From RFSX01 sp964495785 (GTDB lineage Bacteria; Bacteroidota; Bacteroidia; Chitinophagales; Saprospiraceae), in the NCBI GenBank assembly GCA_964495785.1, contig CAZBXL010000012.1, forward strand, positions 1-64,000: a DNA stretch of 64,000 nucleotides, in the 5' to 3' direction. Within the stretch, counting starts at the first letter, position 1. Every line of letters begins with the position of its first letter. This document shows positions 7,464 through 16,848 of the stretch, piece after piece. Under the pieces are notes generated by a model that worked only from the letters and a program-made list of their open reading frames with translations, was not told where the DNA came from and searched no databases. Position numbers and translations under genes: made by a program.

Positions 7464-9056
7464 ATGAACTTTGTTAAGGTCGTCTTTTTTCTACTATGTG
7501 CTGTTCAAATCTCTGCTCAATGTAATTCTTGTGAGGAGGTCAACTTTAATGGGGACTTTGAAGTACGTAACAATATATTGGGAAATGAAAATGCTAACGG
7601 GATACTTACGGGCGAAATAGCTAACTGGTATAATACACACGGCTCTGCAGATTTTTTTGATCCTTTATGGAACTGGTATTACTTAACGGGAATACAAAGT
7701 CAGATGGCCCACTTATGTTATGGTAGTAGATCATCACATGATCATAGCGAGGGCATGTTTACTTCAGTAGATATTCTTGGAGATGATGACTTATCTTATT
7801 GCGTTCAGTTTGATTATGGTTCACATTGTGATTCTGATAAATATGGAAAAGCACATGTATACTTAGCTAACAACTTACAAGAAGGATCAGTAAATGGATT
7901 TTTACTTCCTGACAATGCCACTCATTCTACATGGTTTGATAAGTCTAAGAACTTAGACGTTATAGAACTTACTGAAGAAACATCATTCACAGAAGTAGGT
8001 ATGACAACTTACACTACGACATTTACGCCAGACCAAAATTATGGACAGTTATGGTTCTACACAGAGTATTCTAATGATAATGGAGAGTTTGCTAATTGTG
8101 GTTTCATGTTAGACAATGTAAAAGTAAGTTGTACTACCACAGCATTGACAGAAATAATTGTAAAAGAAATGGAAGGCGGTGAGGTAGAACTAGTGCCTGT
8201 ATTTTCAAAGCTACTTGAAGGCGTCACATATGAATGGACATATGGATCAGAAAAAAGCTCACAAGAAAAAATCATTATATCTAAAATAGATAAGTCTCAG
8301 GAGATATGCCTAAAAATAAAAGATAGTAGAGGGGCTTGTGCAGAAACTTGTGTCACAGTAGGCAGTATAAATGCAGCAACAGGTCAGAGTCTTTGTGATT
8401 ATGCTGTATGTCTAGATGCAGGAGGAGGTATACCGACTATAGAAAGTATGCAGTTAATCACACCACAAGGAGAGACAGTGACGATAGATAAAAGCAGTTC
8501 TGAATTTTCATTTCCATACTGTATTGGGGCATCTAATCTTTGTGCCAGTGGAGCATATGAGTTAGAGTATCTTATATCTGATCTTAATGTGTGGATGTTA
8601 GATAATGGATATGAGGGACAAGTCACTAAAACTGAAAACTCGGGCTATATAGAAAACTGCAGAGCAAATAAAATAATTACTTATCAATCAGAAGTGACGT
8701 TCTTATCTGTGACTTTAGGTAATGAAAAAAGTAGTGATACAATAGTTTTAGACTTTGAACAATCACATTGTAATGAAATAGAAACTACAGAAGAAAATCA
8801 TATTGTAGAAACTTCTACAGCATACCCCAATCCAACAGCTGGAGTAGTTATGGTACAATTACCAGACAATTCTACAGCTAGTCATATCAGTATAGAACTG
8901 AGATGCTTAGAAGGTAACATACTTGAATCTTACAACGTAGATGCTAATGATACAAAGCAATTAGAATTAAATCTAAGCAATAGAAGACCTGGTGTGTATT
9001 ATGTCAATGTAAGAACGGAAAGCTCAGTAGAATCCCACAAGATTATTAAGCTATGA
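7464..9056 (+). CDS. Secreted protein with T9SS type A sorting domain
   Basis: 530 residues. Sec signal peptide MNFVKVVFFLLCAVQISAQ, then a Cys-containing N-terminal region starting CNSCEEVNFNGDFEVRNN. About residues 20-220 resemble a jellyroll found in Bacteroidota surface proteins (NFNGDFE, then WYNTHGSADFFDP, then FANCGFMLDNVKVSC). The middle (about 225-420) looks like Ig-like/PKD beta-sandwiches. The C-terminus (about 450-530) is a classic type A sorting domain: AYPNPTAGVVMVQLPDN ... RRPGVYYVNVRTES ... HKIIKL. It is thus expected to be exported by Sec, moved across the outer membrane by the type IX system and anchored or released. Substrate or function unknown. Its end overlaps the convergent gene by 6 bases. 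Confidence 0.85.
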   Translation: MNFVKVVFFLLCAVQISAQCNSCEEVNFNGDFEVRNNILGNENANGILTGEIANWYNTHGSADFFDPLWNWYYLTGIQSQMAHLCYGSRSSHDHSEGMFTSVDILGDDDLSYCVQFDYGSHCDSDKYGKAHVYLANNLQEGSVNGFLLPDNATHSTWFDKSKNLDVIELTEETSFTEVGMTTYTTTFTPDQNYGQLWFYTEYSNDNGEFANCGFMLDNVKVSCTTTALTEIIVKEMEGGEVELVPVFSKLLEGVTYEWTYGSEKSSQEKIIISKIDKSQEICLKIKDSRGACAETCVTVGSINAATGQSLCDYAVCLDAGGGIPTIESMQLITPQGETVTIDKSSSEFSFPYCIGASNLCASGAYELEYLISDLNVWMLDNGYEGQVTKTENSGYIENCRANKIITYQSEVTFLSVTLGNEKSSDTIVLDFEQSHCNEIETTEENHIVETSTAYPNPTAGVVMVQLPDNSTASHISIELRCLEGNILESYNVDANDTKQLELNLSNRRPGVYYVNVRTESSVESHKIIKL

Positions 9057-9608
9057 TTTCCATTTTATATTACAACCAGCACTTGGGATCTGAGGGTGAA
9101 TCTTATCGACACCTAATAAGAGAGCATCTAAAGCAAACCTAAGGTCAGCTCCAGTTACGGGCAATCCGTTACCTGGCCTACTTGCATCCATTCGCCCTCG
9201 GTAGATAAGGACATCATCTTTATCAAATAAATAAAAATCTGGAGTACATGCAGCATCATAAGCTTTAGCAACAGATTGATCTTCATCATATAGATAAGGA
9301 AACGGATACTTTAGAACCTTTGCGACAATATTCATTTTGTCAGGGCTATCATCTTTATAGTTTTCTACATCATTAGATGATATCGCAGCGAATCCGATTC
9401 CTTTGGTCATATACTGATTAGCTATATTAACTAGCTCATGGTTAACATGAATGACAAAAGGGCAATGGTTACAACTAAATACGATCATTGTACCTTTTTC
9501 TCCTCTTATACTATCAAGAGAAAGCTGCTTGCCACTTACTGTATCTATGAGTGAGAAAGATGGTGCTTTTGTGCCTACTGGCAACATATTAGATTCTGTA
9601 AGAGCCAT
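9051..9608 (-). CDS. Thioredoxin-fold AhpC/TSA-family protein
   Basis: 185 residues. A peroxiredoxin/thioredoxin fold is visible: VGTKAPSFSLIDTVSGKQLS, then the active-site stretch TMIVFSCNHCPFVIHVN with a C-x-x-C (CNHC) pair, and FPYLYDEDQSVAKAYDAACTPDFYLFD with the cis-Pro region. The tail PSAGCNIKWK is typical of a conserved thioredoxin-family subgroup in Bacteroidota and cyanobacteria. No signal peptide, so probably a cytoplasmic thiol oxidoreductase or peroxiredoxin-like protein; substrate not known. Five bases downstream of the VanY-like gene on the same strand. Confidence 0.85.
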   Translation of the reverse strand: MALTESNMLPVGTKAPSFSLIDTVSGKQLSLDSIRGEKGTMIVFSCNHCPFVIHVNHELVNIANQYMTKGIGFAAISSNDVENYKDDSPDKMNIVAKVLKYPFPYLYDEDQSVAKAYDAACTPDFYLFDKDDVLIYRGRMDASRPGNGLPVTGADLRFALDALLLGVDKIHPQIPSAGCNIKWKS

Positions 9609-9613
9609 TTTAT

Positions 9614-10417
9614 TTAATTTTTACAATTTTTATTGATACCTAATACATAATGATTGACAACATTAAGTTGTTCGGCAACTTCACTGCCCTGAAAACCACT
9701 TATCATATTATCTTTTAAATATTGCTCGGCGTAGGAAGTATATATTTTAGACAAGGGCATGTAAGTCCAATGCCATTTTTCTTCATTGTAGCCATGTGGA
9801 CGTTCTTTACCTTTAGCTGTATAGGGTCTGCAAAACCCGTAGGATGATGCATTTTTTTCTAACCAAGAAAATAACTCCAGGCCTTTACCTTTTTCAAACC
9901 ACTGATTATTAAAACTATTAAAGTCTATATCAGTGCCCCAGTGATGCCGAGAAGTACCAGGCATAGAACTGTATTCTAATATTGTCTTAGCTCTGATGAC
10001 GAGGTCTGGATACTCTGTAAGTGCATTTTTACCATTACTTAAGATGGTGGCACCAGTCCATTTTTTTTCCCAGATCGTTTTCTGATAATCAAAGTTTCTC
10101 GCAGCGGAACGTATCACTAATTGTATACCGTCCTTCTGAGCAGCATCAGACATTTTTTTAAAAGCCTCATAGGCTTCTTTCTTCATAAGGAGACCATTTC
10201 TATCAGAATGTTGAGATGATATGGTTGTAAATGTTGTGTCTATAGAAGGATCAAATCGACCCATGATAAAATCTATAGTAACATCTTTTGGATATTTGAT
10301 GGTTTCTTTCTTTACTTGTGCTGTAGGTGCTACGTCTTTTTTTTCTGCTTGTGGCGCCGTACAAGAGTAGCATAAAAAGTAGACCATTAGGACAAGGATT
10401 GTTCTTATACATTGCAT
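9614..10417 (-). CDS. M15-family D,D-carboxypeptidase (VanY-like) lipoprotein
   Basis: 267 residues. Lipoprotein signal MQCIRTILVLMVYFLCYSC with the modified Cys at residue 19. The M15B/VanY domain covers about 75-235: VIRSAARNFDYQKTIWEKKW, the zinc ligands in SRHHWGTDIDF (His and Asp), and EKWHWTY (third ligand). Enzymes of this family trim the terminal D-Ala from peptidoglycan stem peptides. Localisation at the periplasmic face of the envelope follows from the lipobox. It lies 4 bases downstream of the preceding minus-strand gene, suggesting co-transcription. Confidence 0.88.
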   Translation of the reverse strand: MQCIRTILVLMVYFLCYSCTAPQAEKKDVAPTAQVKKETIKYPKDVTIDFIMGRFDPSIDTTFTTISSQHSDRNGLLMKKEAYEAFKKMSDAAQKDGIQLVIRSAARNFDYQKTIWEKKWTGATILSNGKNALTEYPDLVIRAKTILEYSSMPGTSRHHWGTDIDFNSFNNQWFEKGKGLELFSWLEKNASSYGFCRPYTAKGKERPHGYNEEKWHWTYMPLSKIYTSYAEQYLKDNMISGFQGSEVAEQLNVVNHYVLGINKNCKN

Positions 10418-10421
10418 TGGT

Positions 10422-11834
10422 CTATGATGTTGGATAGTTGAATAATCCTTTTTCTTTTATCAAGTCAGATAGGACTTTTGGTACAAAAGCTTCCCAGTCA
10501 TCATTGCCCGCCTCTATAGATTCTAAGACATTCCATGGTAAGATTTCAAGTTTCTTCTTATCATAGGTATGAATCTCGACAATCTGTTCAGCATCTATCA
10601 AGTGCTTATATAAGAAGTGTATACCATCAGGGACCATCATCGTCTTAGCGTGTATAAGTTCTCCACCTTTTTCTAGAAAAGCAGGGTATACATATACTTT
10701 AATATTACGGTTAAATAATTCTCCGAAAGCGATGAGCAATCTCCCATCTTGATTACTATAATATTTATCTTCTATGATATGTAAGAGTTCTCTTACTCCT
10801 ATTACAAGTCCCAAGTGACCGATCTTATGATCTTCTAAGTAGTTGATGAGATTCTGATGATTGCTACAATCAGAGATGATAACGTTATGACCTAATGCGC
10901 AGAGTGCATCTGCTCTTTCTATAAAATCTTTTTCGTCAATCTCGCCATTTATTTTTAAGTTCTCCATGGTGACCTCTGCAATAATGGCTGCGTTGTCATC
11001 TTCTACTTTGTCTTCTTTGACGAACTGTTTATATCCAGCATCAAAGACATCCAGAGTGACATTAGTAGGTGGTCTGAAGTGACCTCTGACGACCATCAGA
11101 TCTTTTTTCCACAAAAACTCTGAGGCATGTATGTTACGTTTGTCCTTACTAAAGATGGTAACATCTGTCAGTTTGTGATGTACACTATAGAGCGCAAGTA
11201 ATCGATTATCTAATTCGCTAAAGTCTGGTCCTTCTAATCTAATCATATCGATGTTTACCCTACCGGCTATTCCGTCGACTAGTGATTGTACAAACTCCTT
11301 AGGGTCATGATGACTTTTAAAACATGCATAGACCATATTGACACCTAATACACCAATGGCTTCCTGCTGCAGGTGATTATTCTGATCATTCATCTTGACA
11401 TGAACGATGAGATCATTAGTGGGACCATCAGGTCGTACCTGAAAGCGGACCCCCATCCATCCGTTACCTTTAATGGTTCTCTTATAATTGATTGCGGCCA
11501 CTGTATCTGCAAATGCAAAAAAAGTAGTCTCAGGTCGTTCTGTGCTAAGTCGATCTTCCATTAACTGATACTCGTGATCGAGCATTTTGTATAGGCGTGA
11601 CTCACACACGTAGCGGCCACTCTCCTCGACTCCATATATAGCGTCAGAATAGGTCTTATCATAGGCAGACATGGTTTTGGCTATTGTACCTGCTGCTGCA
11701 CCTGCCTGAAAGAAACATCTGGCAACTTCCTGACCTGCTCCTATCTCTGAGAAGGTGCCGTATATTTTCTTATTAAGATTGATATTAAGTGCCTTTTGCT
11801 CGGCAGTAAGAATGTGTCGTTTAGTAGAATCCAA
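10422..11834 (-). CDS. Conserved protein of unknown function (470 residues)
   Basis: 470 residues, soluble, no signal peptide. It matches, from memory, a highly conserved family in Bacteroidota and cyanobacteria that begins KIYGTFSEIGAGQEVARCFF and contains AAAGTIAKTMSAYDKTYSDA and EESGRYVCESRLYKMLDHEY. Database entries often carry inconsistent names (nicotinate-nucleotide adenylyltransferase or TonB-dependent receptor); I see no sequence basis for either. No obvious catalytic motif is recognised. First gene of a minus-strand run with the VanY-like and thioredoxin-fold genes. Function not assigned. Confidence 0.8.
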   Translation of the reverse strand: MDSTKRHILTAEQKALNINLNKKIYGTFSEIGAGQEVARCFFQAGAAAGTIAKTMSAYDKTYSDAIYGVEESGRYVCESRLYKMLDHEYQLMEDRLSTERPETTFFAFADTVAAINYKRTIKGNGWMGVRFQVRPDGPTNDLIVHVKMNDQNNHLQQEAIGVLGVNMVYACFKSHHDPKEFVQSLVDGIAGRVNIDMIRLEGPDFSELDNRLLALYSVHHKLTDVTIFSKDKRNIHASEFLWKKDLMVVRGHFRPPTNVTLDVFDAGYKQFVKEDKVEDDNAAIIAEVTMENLKINGEIDEKDFIERADALCALGHNVIISDCSNHQNLINYLEDHKIGHLGLVIGVRELLHIIEDKYYSNQDGRLLIAFGELFNRNIKVYVYPAFLEKGGELIHAKTMMVPDGIHFLYKHLIDAEQIVEIHTYDKKKLEILPWNVLESIEAGNDDWEAFVPKVLSDLIKEKGLFNYPTS

Positions 11835-11967
11835 GTCTTGTTCTTTTGCGGCAAAGATATAGATTTTATGGAGTAGCAGAAGAGGGCTTAGAATAATGAT
11901 CTTGAATACTAATAAAGCTGTATCAATATAGCTCAGCGAATAAAAGCTAGCTGTAAAAGTTTAATTC

Positions 11968-12519
11968 TTAATAGATCTCCACAATCATATCCACTTCTAC
12001 ACAGATATTACGCGGAAGAGATGACATTCCGACTGCTGCTCGAGCATGTTTTCCTCGTTCTCCAAAAACTTCTACCATCAAATCAGAAAAACCATTAATC
12101 ACCTCAGGGTGATTTTCAAAATCAGGAGTAGCGTTGACCATACCTTGTACTTTAAGTATTTGTTTGATTTTATTGAGATCACCTAAGTGATGCTTAAGGA
12201 CAGCCAGCTGTTGGATACCAGAAGCTCTAGCAGCAACATAAGCTTCTTTGACATCCATATCCTTACCGAGTTTTCCTTTTATATATTTTCCATTTACATC
12301 TTTAGGGCCTTTACCCGCAAGGTATAAGGTCTTACCAGCTTGAGTTATATGCTTATAGTTCGCGATAGGATTACTGATTTCAGGAAGGTCGATATCTAAA
12401 TCCCGGAGTTTTTTATCATAGTCTATCTTCTCAAGATTTATATTCTGATCAGGAATTTGTGTTTCTGATTGTCGGCAAGCGATTATGGATATAATTAACA
12501 AGAGGTATAGACGATACAT
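11968..12519 (-). CDS. RidA/YjgF-fold lipoprotein
   Basis: 183 residues. The first 15 residues are a lipoprotein signal (MYRLYLLLIISIIACRQ, lipobox SIIAC). The rest is a Rid-family domain: YKHITQAGKTLYLAGKGPKD, AYVAARASGIQQLAVLKHHL, and the end GKHARAAVGMSSLPRNICVE with the conserved Arg in the A-R-A-A-V-G position, then VDMIVEIY. Cytosolic RidA hydrolyses reactive enamines/imines. A lipid-anchored member would act in the periplasm, where the substrate would have to be different; this is inference. Stands alone, with 133 bases upstream of it to the next minus-strand stop region and 221 bases to the divergent efflux operon. Confidence 0.85.
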   Translation of the reverse strand: MYRLYLLLIISIIACRQSETQIPDQNINLEKIDYDKKLRDLDIDLPEISNPIANYKHITQAGKTLYLAGKGPKDVNGKYIKGKLGKDMDVKEAYVAARASGIQQLAVLKHHLGDLNKIKQILKVQGMVNATPDFENHPEVINGFSDLMVEVFGERGKHARAAVGMSSLPRNICVEVDMIVEIY

Positions 12520-12761
12520 AGTATTAGATATTTTGTATTAAATAACTCCTTCTAAGATAAACATTAAGTCTTTATATAGTCGAATTGTCAGAGGTATTAC
12601 CTGGACCGATTTTAATAATCTAAACTAGTAAGCGATTCGTCGAATATCAGAAATCCTTAAAATACATTGTTTCAATAATAAAATTAAAAACCGTTACTTA
12701 CGTTTTATAAGCAGTAAGGTCTTTTCTCAGGGGCATATTATTGTTTAGACAAACAACGATT

Positions 12762-14147
12762 ATGAAGAAAAACCAACTTATAACTCTCGTTTTAGTAATT
12801 GCGGCAGTAGCTGTTGCTATCTATTATTTCACTCGGGCTGACGGAGAAGATGCCCAACAAGATATCGTAACTGCGGTAAAGTACGGGCCATTTACAGTCT
12901 CAGTAAATGCAACTGGAGAACTTGAGGCTAAGAGGTCAAAGAAAATAATGGGTCCCTCCTCTATGCGTAATGCTCAAATATATGAGACCACCATACAATC
13001 ACTCGTCCCCGAAGGATCAGAAGTCAAGGAAGGAGACTTTGTCGCTCAACTTGATAAGACAGAAGTCGCTAATAAGATGGCAGATATTCAGGCTGAGATA
13101 GATAAAGTACTTACTCAATTAGAACAAGTTAAAATCGATACCTCCATAGAGATGAGGGGTTTGAGAGATCAGATGGTTAATGTTAAGTTCTCAAAAGAAG
13201 AGACGCGACTACAGGTAGAGTTAAGTAAGTATGAACCTGAAGCTATTATTAGACAGAAAAATATAGAGTACGAAAGAATAGAAAGAGAATACGAACAGCT
13301 AAGAGTAAAGCTCGGACTAACAAAAGATAAGAATATGGCTAAGATAGCTGAGATAACAGCTTCTCTGAACCAACAAAAAGTCAAGATGAAGCGATTGGTA
13401 GATCTCTCAGAAGAATTCTCAATTAAAGCACCAGCTGACGGTATGGTAATATATGCCAGAGGATGGGAAGGAAAAGTTACAGCGGGTTCGCGGTTAAGAG
13501 CATGGGATCCTGTCGTTGCAGAATTACCCGATCTCACGGAGATGATCTCTAAGACTTATGTTAATGAAGTAGATATAAGTAAGGTCTCCATAGGTCAGGA
13601 TGCTGAGATCACCATAGATGCATTTCCTGACGCTAAGTATACAGGAACAGTACAGCAGGTCGCTAACATAGGAGAACAACTGCGTAATTATGATACCAAG
13701 GTTTTTGAGGTGATTGTCTCAGTCAATGAGCAAGACTCTATATTAAGACCAGCCATGACCACAGGAATAGAAATAATAATCAGCGAATATGATTCTGTAA
13801 CATATATTCCATTAGAGGCCTTATATAAAGACTCTGTCAATTATGTATTTAAAAAAGAAGGATCTAAAGTTATAAAACAAGAAGTGGTTACTGGTCCATC
13901 AAATGATTTAGATATACTCGTCGCGGGAGGTGTAGTCAAAGGCGAAAAAGTGCTACTGACAAAACCAGATAAAGCAGATGAAATGTCCATCAACTATTTT
14001 GATGAATCAAAGAAAAAAGAGCTGATCGCAGAGCTTGCAAAGAAAGAACAGGAAAGAATATCAATTCTTGAAGAAAAGAAGAGTAATCTCAAAAATGATA
14101 TCGAGCGTAAGGATGGTAATGGTGGTACAATGGTAATAATGTACTAA
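12762..14147 (+). CDS. Efflux periplasmic adaptor (HlyD/MacA-like)
   Basis: 461 residues from ATG 12762 (MKKNQLITLVLVIAAVAVAI); a TTG 21 bases upstream in frame is possible but adds nothing recognisable. An N-terminal membrane anchor is followed by a barrel-sandwich/lipoyl half, a coiled coil (about 95-215, MADIQAEIDKVLTQLEQVKI), the return lipoyl half (FSIKAPADGMVIYARGWEGK) and a beta-barrel domain (MISKTYVNEVDISKVSIGQD). The C-terminal end is charged and Lys/Glu-rich. It links an inner-membrane permease to a TolC-type channel. Its TAA overlaps the ATG of the permease gene, so translation is coupled. Confidence 0.9.
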   Translation: MKKNQLITLVLVIAAVAVAIYYFTRADGEDAQQDIVTAVKYGPFTVSVNATGELEAKRSKKIMGPSSMRNAQIYETTIQSLVPEGSEVKEGDFVAQLDKTEVANKMADIQAEIDKVLTQLEQVKIDTSIEMRGLRDQMVNVKFSKEETRLQVELSKYEPEAIIRQKNIEYERIEREYEQLRVKLGLTKDKNMAKIAEITASLNQQKVKMKRLVDLSEEFSIKAPADGMVIYARGWEGKVTAGSRLRAWDPVVAELPDLTEMISKTYVNEVDISKVSIGQDAEITIDAFPDAKYTGTVQQVANIGEQLRNYDTKVFEVIVSVNEQDSILRPAMTTGIEIIISEYDSVTYIPLEALYKDSVNYVFKKEGSKVIKQEVVTGPSNDLDILVAGGVVKGEKVLLTKPDKADEMSINYFDESKKKELIAELAKKEQERISILEEKKSNLKNDIERKDGNGGTMVIMY

Positions 14148-15300
14148 TGGCAAGAGCATTATTTAATTTTTATCTGGCTATAGACGGTATCGTCGCTAAT
14201 AAATTACGAGCTTTCCTCACCGCATTGGGTATCATCTTTGGTGTGGCGGCTGTTGTCGCCATGCTGGCGATAGGCTCAGGTGCACAGAAGGCGATCATGG
14301 AACAAATGAAGCTTATAGGTTCTAATAGTATAATTATAAAAAGTGTATCTGAAGATGACAGCGAAGGAAGTGACGATGAGAACAATGAAGAAAAAAGAAA
14401 GTGGTCACCAGGACTTTCTATAGAAGATGTATCATCTATTAATCACATTATACCTACAATAGAATTATCAGGTGGTGAGATTAAATCAAGGGAGGCATTA
14501 ATAGCTAATGGTAAGCAATCAAAGGTGACTGTCATGGGTATAGAGCCCACATTCTTTGAGCTAAATAATCTTACCATAGGAGAGGGAAGCAACTTCAGAG
14601 AACAACACACAACTAACGGCATGGCTGTGTGTATCATAGGCAAGAATATTCACTCTAANNNNNNNNNNNNNNNNNNNNNNNNNNNNNNNNNNNNNNNNNN
14701 NNNNNNNNNNNNNNNNNNNNNNNNNNNNNNNNNNNNNNNNNNNNNNNNNNNNNNNNNNTAGACAGAGCCGTATTTCGAGTAGATAATGAAAGTAACCTGC
14801 AAGCTACTGCAGAAGTCATAGGAAAAATCCTCGAAAGAAAGCATAACAATATCAAGGATTACGAGATAGAGATACCCGAGCTCTTAATACAGCAACAGCA
14901 AAAAACACAAGAGACATTTAATGTCGTACTCGCCGTTATAGCGGGCATCTCTCTTTTAGTAGGAGGCATAGGTATTATGAATATCATGCTGGCATCAGTA
15001 TTAGAACGGATTAAGGAGATAGGTATAAGGCGGTCTATAGGTGCTCAGAAGATAGATATCATTTTACAGTTTTTGTTTGAAGCTGTTTTTATTTGTTTTC
15101 TTGGCGGTCTTATAGGCGTGGTACTAGGTATCGTCACCGCCAAGCTTATTGCCAATTCTGCAGATATACCTACAGTCATATCTTGGTGGTCTATTGTCTT
15201 ATCTTTTGGTGTTGCGTTTTTGGTGGGTTTAGTATTTGGTTTATTTCCGGCTAAGCGAGCATCAGAGTATGATCCTATCATCGCATTACGATCTAATTAA
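14147..15300 (+). CDS. MacB/FtsX-type ABC permease, interrupted by assembly gap
   Basis: The N-terminal part (14147-14658) has the MacB signature ALFNFYLAIDGIVANKLRAF, TALGIIFGVAAVVAMLAIGS and GAQKAIMEQMKLIGSN, then the periplasmic domain. After 100 N the frame resumes at 14761 and gives three helices with IAGISLLVGGIGIMNIMLAS, the coupling segment ERIKEIGIRRSIGAQK and FPAKRASEYDPIIALRS. The two parts are in different frames only because the gap size is arbitrary; about 350 residues are visible of roughly 410 expected. There is no nucleotide-binding domain, unlike E. coli MacB, so a separate ATPase is needed. Middle gene of the adaptor-permease-TolC operon. Confidence 0.9.
14659..14758. other. 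Assembly gap (100 N) inside the MacB-type permease
   Basis: Exactly 100 N. The permease is about 60 residues short, so roughly 180 bases are likely missing. Confidence 0.95.
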
Positions 15301-15308
15301 TTATTGTC

Positions 15309-16769
15309 ATGAGAACTATTGTAGTAGCCTTCTTCATTTGTATCAGTCAGATTATTTCTGCTCAGATAGAAGAAGTTTTTTCTTTAGAAGATATCATCGT
15401 GCTGGCACAATCGGAGTCGCCACAAGTTAAGCTTGCAGAGATGCGTAAGTCTAACGCCTATTGGACTAATCAGCAGTTTCTTGCAGATTATAGACCTGAG
15501 ATAAATTTAGGTCTTGTTCTGCCAAGTCTGAATAGATCTGTAAATCTTATTGACCTACCTGATGGGTCTTCAGCATTTAGAGAGAGATCACAGATGACTA
15601 ATGACTTGTCATTATCTCTTGGCCAAAATATTACATCAACAGGAGGACAAGTTTATGCCTCTACAGGAATAAGACGATTAGACTTATTCGAAACAGATAA
15701 TGTTGTAGGGTCTAAAAGTTATGTTAGTAATCCATTAATCTTTGGTATTATTCAGCCATTGTTTGGGTACAATCAACTTAAGTGGAATAAACGAATAATG
15801 CCAATGGTCTATAAGGAGGCTCAAGCTACTTTTTCTGAAGAGTTAGAAGCGGTCGCTTCTCAAGCTGTTCGCTTATTCTTTACCTTACTCACAGCACAGA
15901 TGGATCTTAAAGCGGCGATGGACAGGAAAGTTGTGGCCGATGATTTATATAAGCTGGGTGAGAATAGATATTCTGTCGGTAACATCGCAGAAACAGATCT
16001 TCTTCAGCTGGAAATGGATGTGATGAGATCAGATACAGATATCTCTACCGCCAAGCAAAGAGCACAGTCAGCTAATGAAAGTTTGAGAAACTTTTTGGGA
16101 ATATATGAAGATGTAAATTTCAATTTGGATCTACCGCTTGAAGTGCCAGAAATTTATATTGATATGGAGATCGCATTGGCACAGGCAAGAAATAATAGAA
16201 GTACAATAATAAGTCTGCAGAGAAGATTATTAGAAGCTGAAGCTCAAGTAGAGAGTAGTAAAGCTAACACAGGACTTAGTGGACAATTATCTGGAGAGGT
16301 CGGTCTTACTGGATTTGGAGGTAATATATCAGATGCCTATTCTACATTGACGGATCAAGAAGTCATTACTTTAAGATTAACTATTCCGATTGCAGATTGG
16401 GGAAAAGCTAAGGCTGCATATGAAATACAAAAATCAAACTATGAATTAGTCGACCTGAATACGGGATTAGATAGGATAAATTTTGAAAACGAAGTAAAGA
16501 TAGCTGTACAGCAATTTGAGCTGGTTAAAGAAAATGTGGAACTATCAAAAAGGTCATATGAACTATCTCAGAAAAGATATGACCTTACAAGAAAAAGATA
16601 TGTTATAGGCAAGTTGGATATCACCGAATTAAACCTAGCAGATATCGAGCAGGAATCTCAACGTCAAGCATATATTCAATCGATTAATAGCTTCTGGGAT
16701 GCTTACTACAATATCAGATCGCTGACCTTGTATGACTTTATTAATAACACACCTCTCGTCAAGGAATAA
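15309..16769 (+). CDS. TolC-family outer membrane efflux protein
   Basis: 486 residues. Sec signal MRTIVVAFFICISQIISAQ. Two OEP repeats of long amphipathic helices are visible: LEDIIVLAQSESPQVKLAEM at the start of the first, KLGENRYSVGNIAETDLLQL in its second half, and RSYELSQKRYDLTRKRYVIG then KLDITELNLADIEQESQRQA in the second repeat. This is the standard TolC-type pattern. It forms the outer membrane duct for the adaptor and permease encoded just upstream (8-base spacing). Substrate unknown. Confidence 0.92.
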   Translation: MRTIVVAFFICISQIISAQIEEVFSLEDIIVLAQSESPQVKLAEMRKSNAYWTNQQFLADYRPEINLGLVLPSLNRSVNLIDLPDGSSAFRERSQMTNDLSLSLGQNITSTGGQVYASTGIRRLDLFETDNVVGSKSYVSNPLIFGIIQPLFGYNQLKWNKRIMPMVYKEAQATFSEELEAVASQAVRLFFTLLTAQMDLKAAMDRKVVADDLYKLGENRYSVGNIAETDLLQLEMDVMRSDTDISTAKQRAQSANESLRNFLGIYEDVNFNLDLPLEVPEIYIDMEIALAQARNNRSTIISLQRRLLEAEAQVESSKANTGLSGQLSGEVGLTGFGGNISDAYSTLTDQEVITLRLTIPIADWGKAKAAYEIQKSNYELVDLNTGLDRINFENEVKIAVQQFELVKENVELSKRSYELSQKRYDLTRKRYVIGKLDITELNLADIEQESQRQAYIQSINSFWDAYYNIRSLTLYDFINNTPLVKE

Positions 16770-16848
16770 TTTTCTGTCGAGCATAGGATAGCTCTGTAAG
16801 CACCTTATACAGAGATTGGTTTGGTCCTATTTTTGATGATATTATGGT

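Noticed and set aside
13169..13537. Long minus-strand frame inside the efflux adaptor gene
   Set aside because: Shadow of the plus-strand coiled-coil coding region; no domain or start context.
14650..14855. Minus-strand frames across the second gap
   Set aside because: They run through the 100 N and lie opposite the MacB-type permease, which is well supported on the plus strand.
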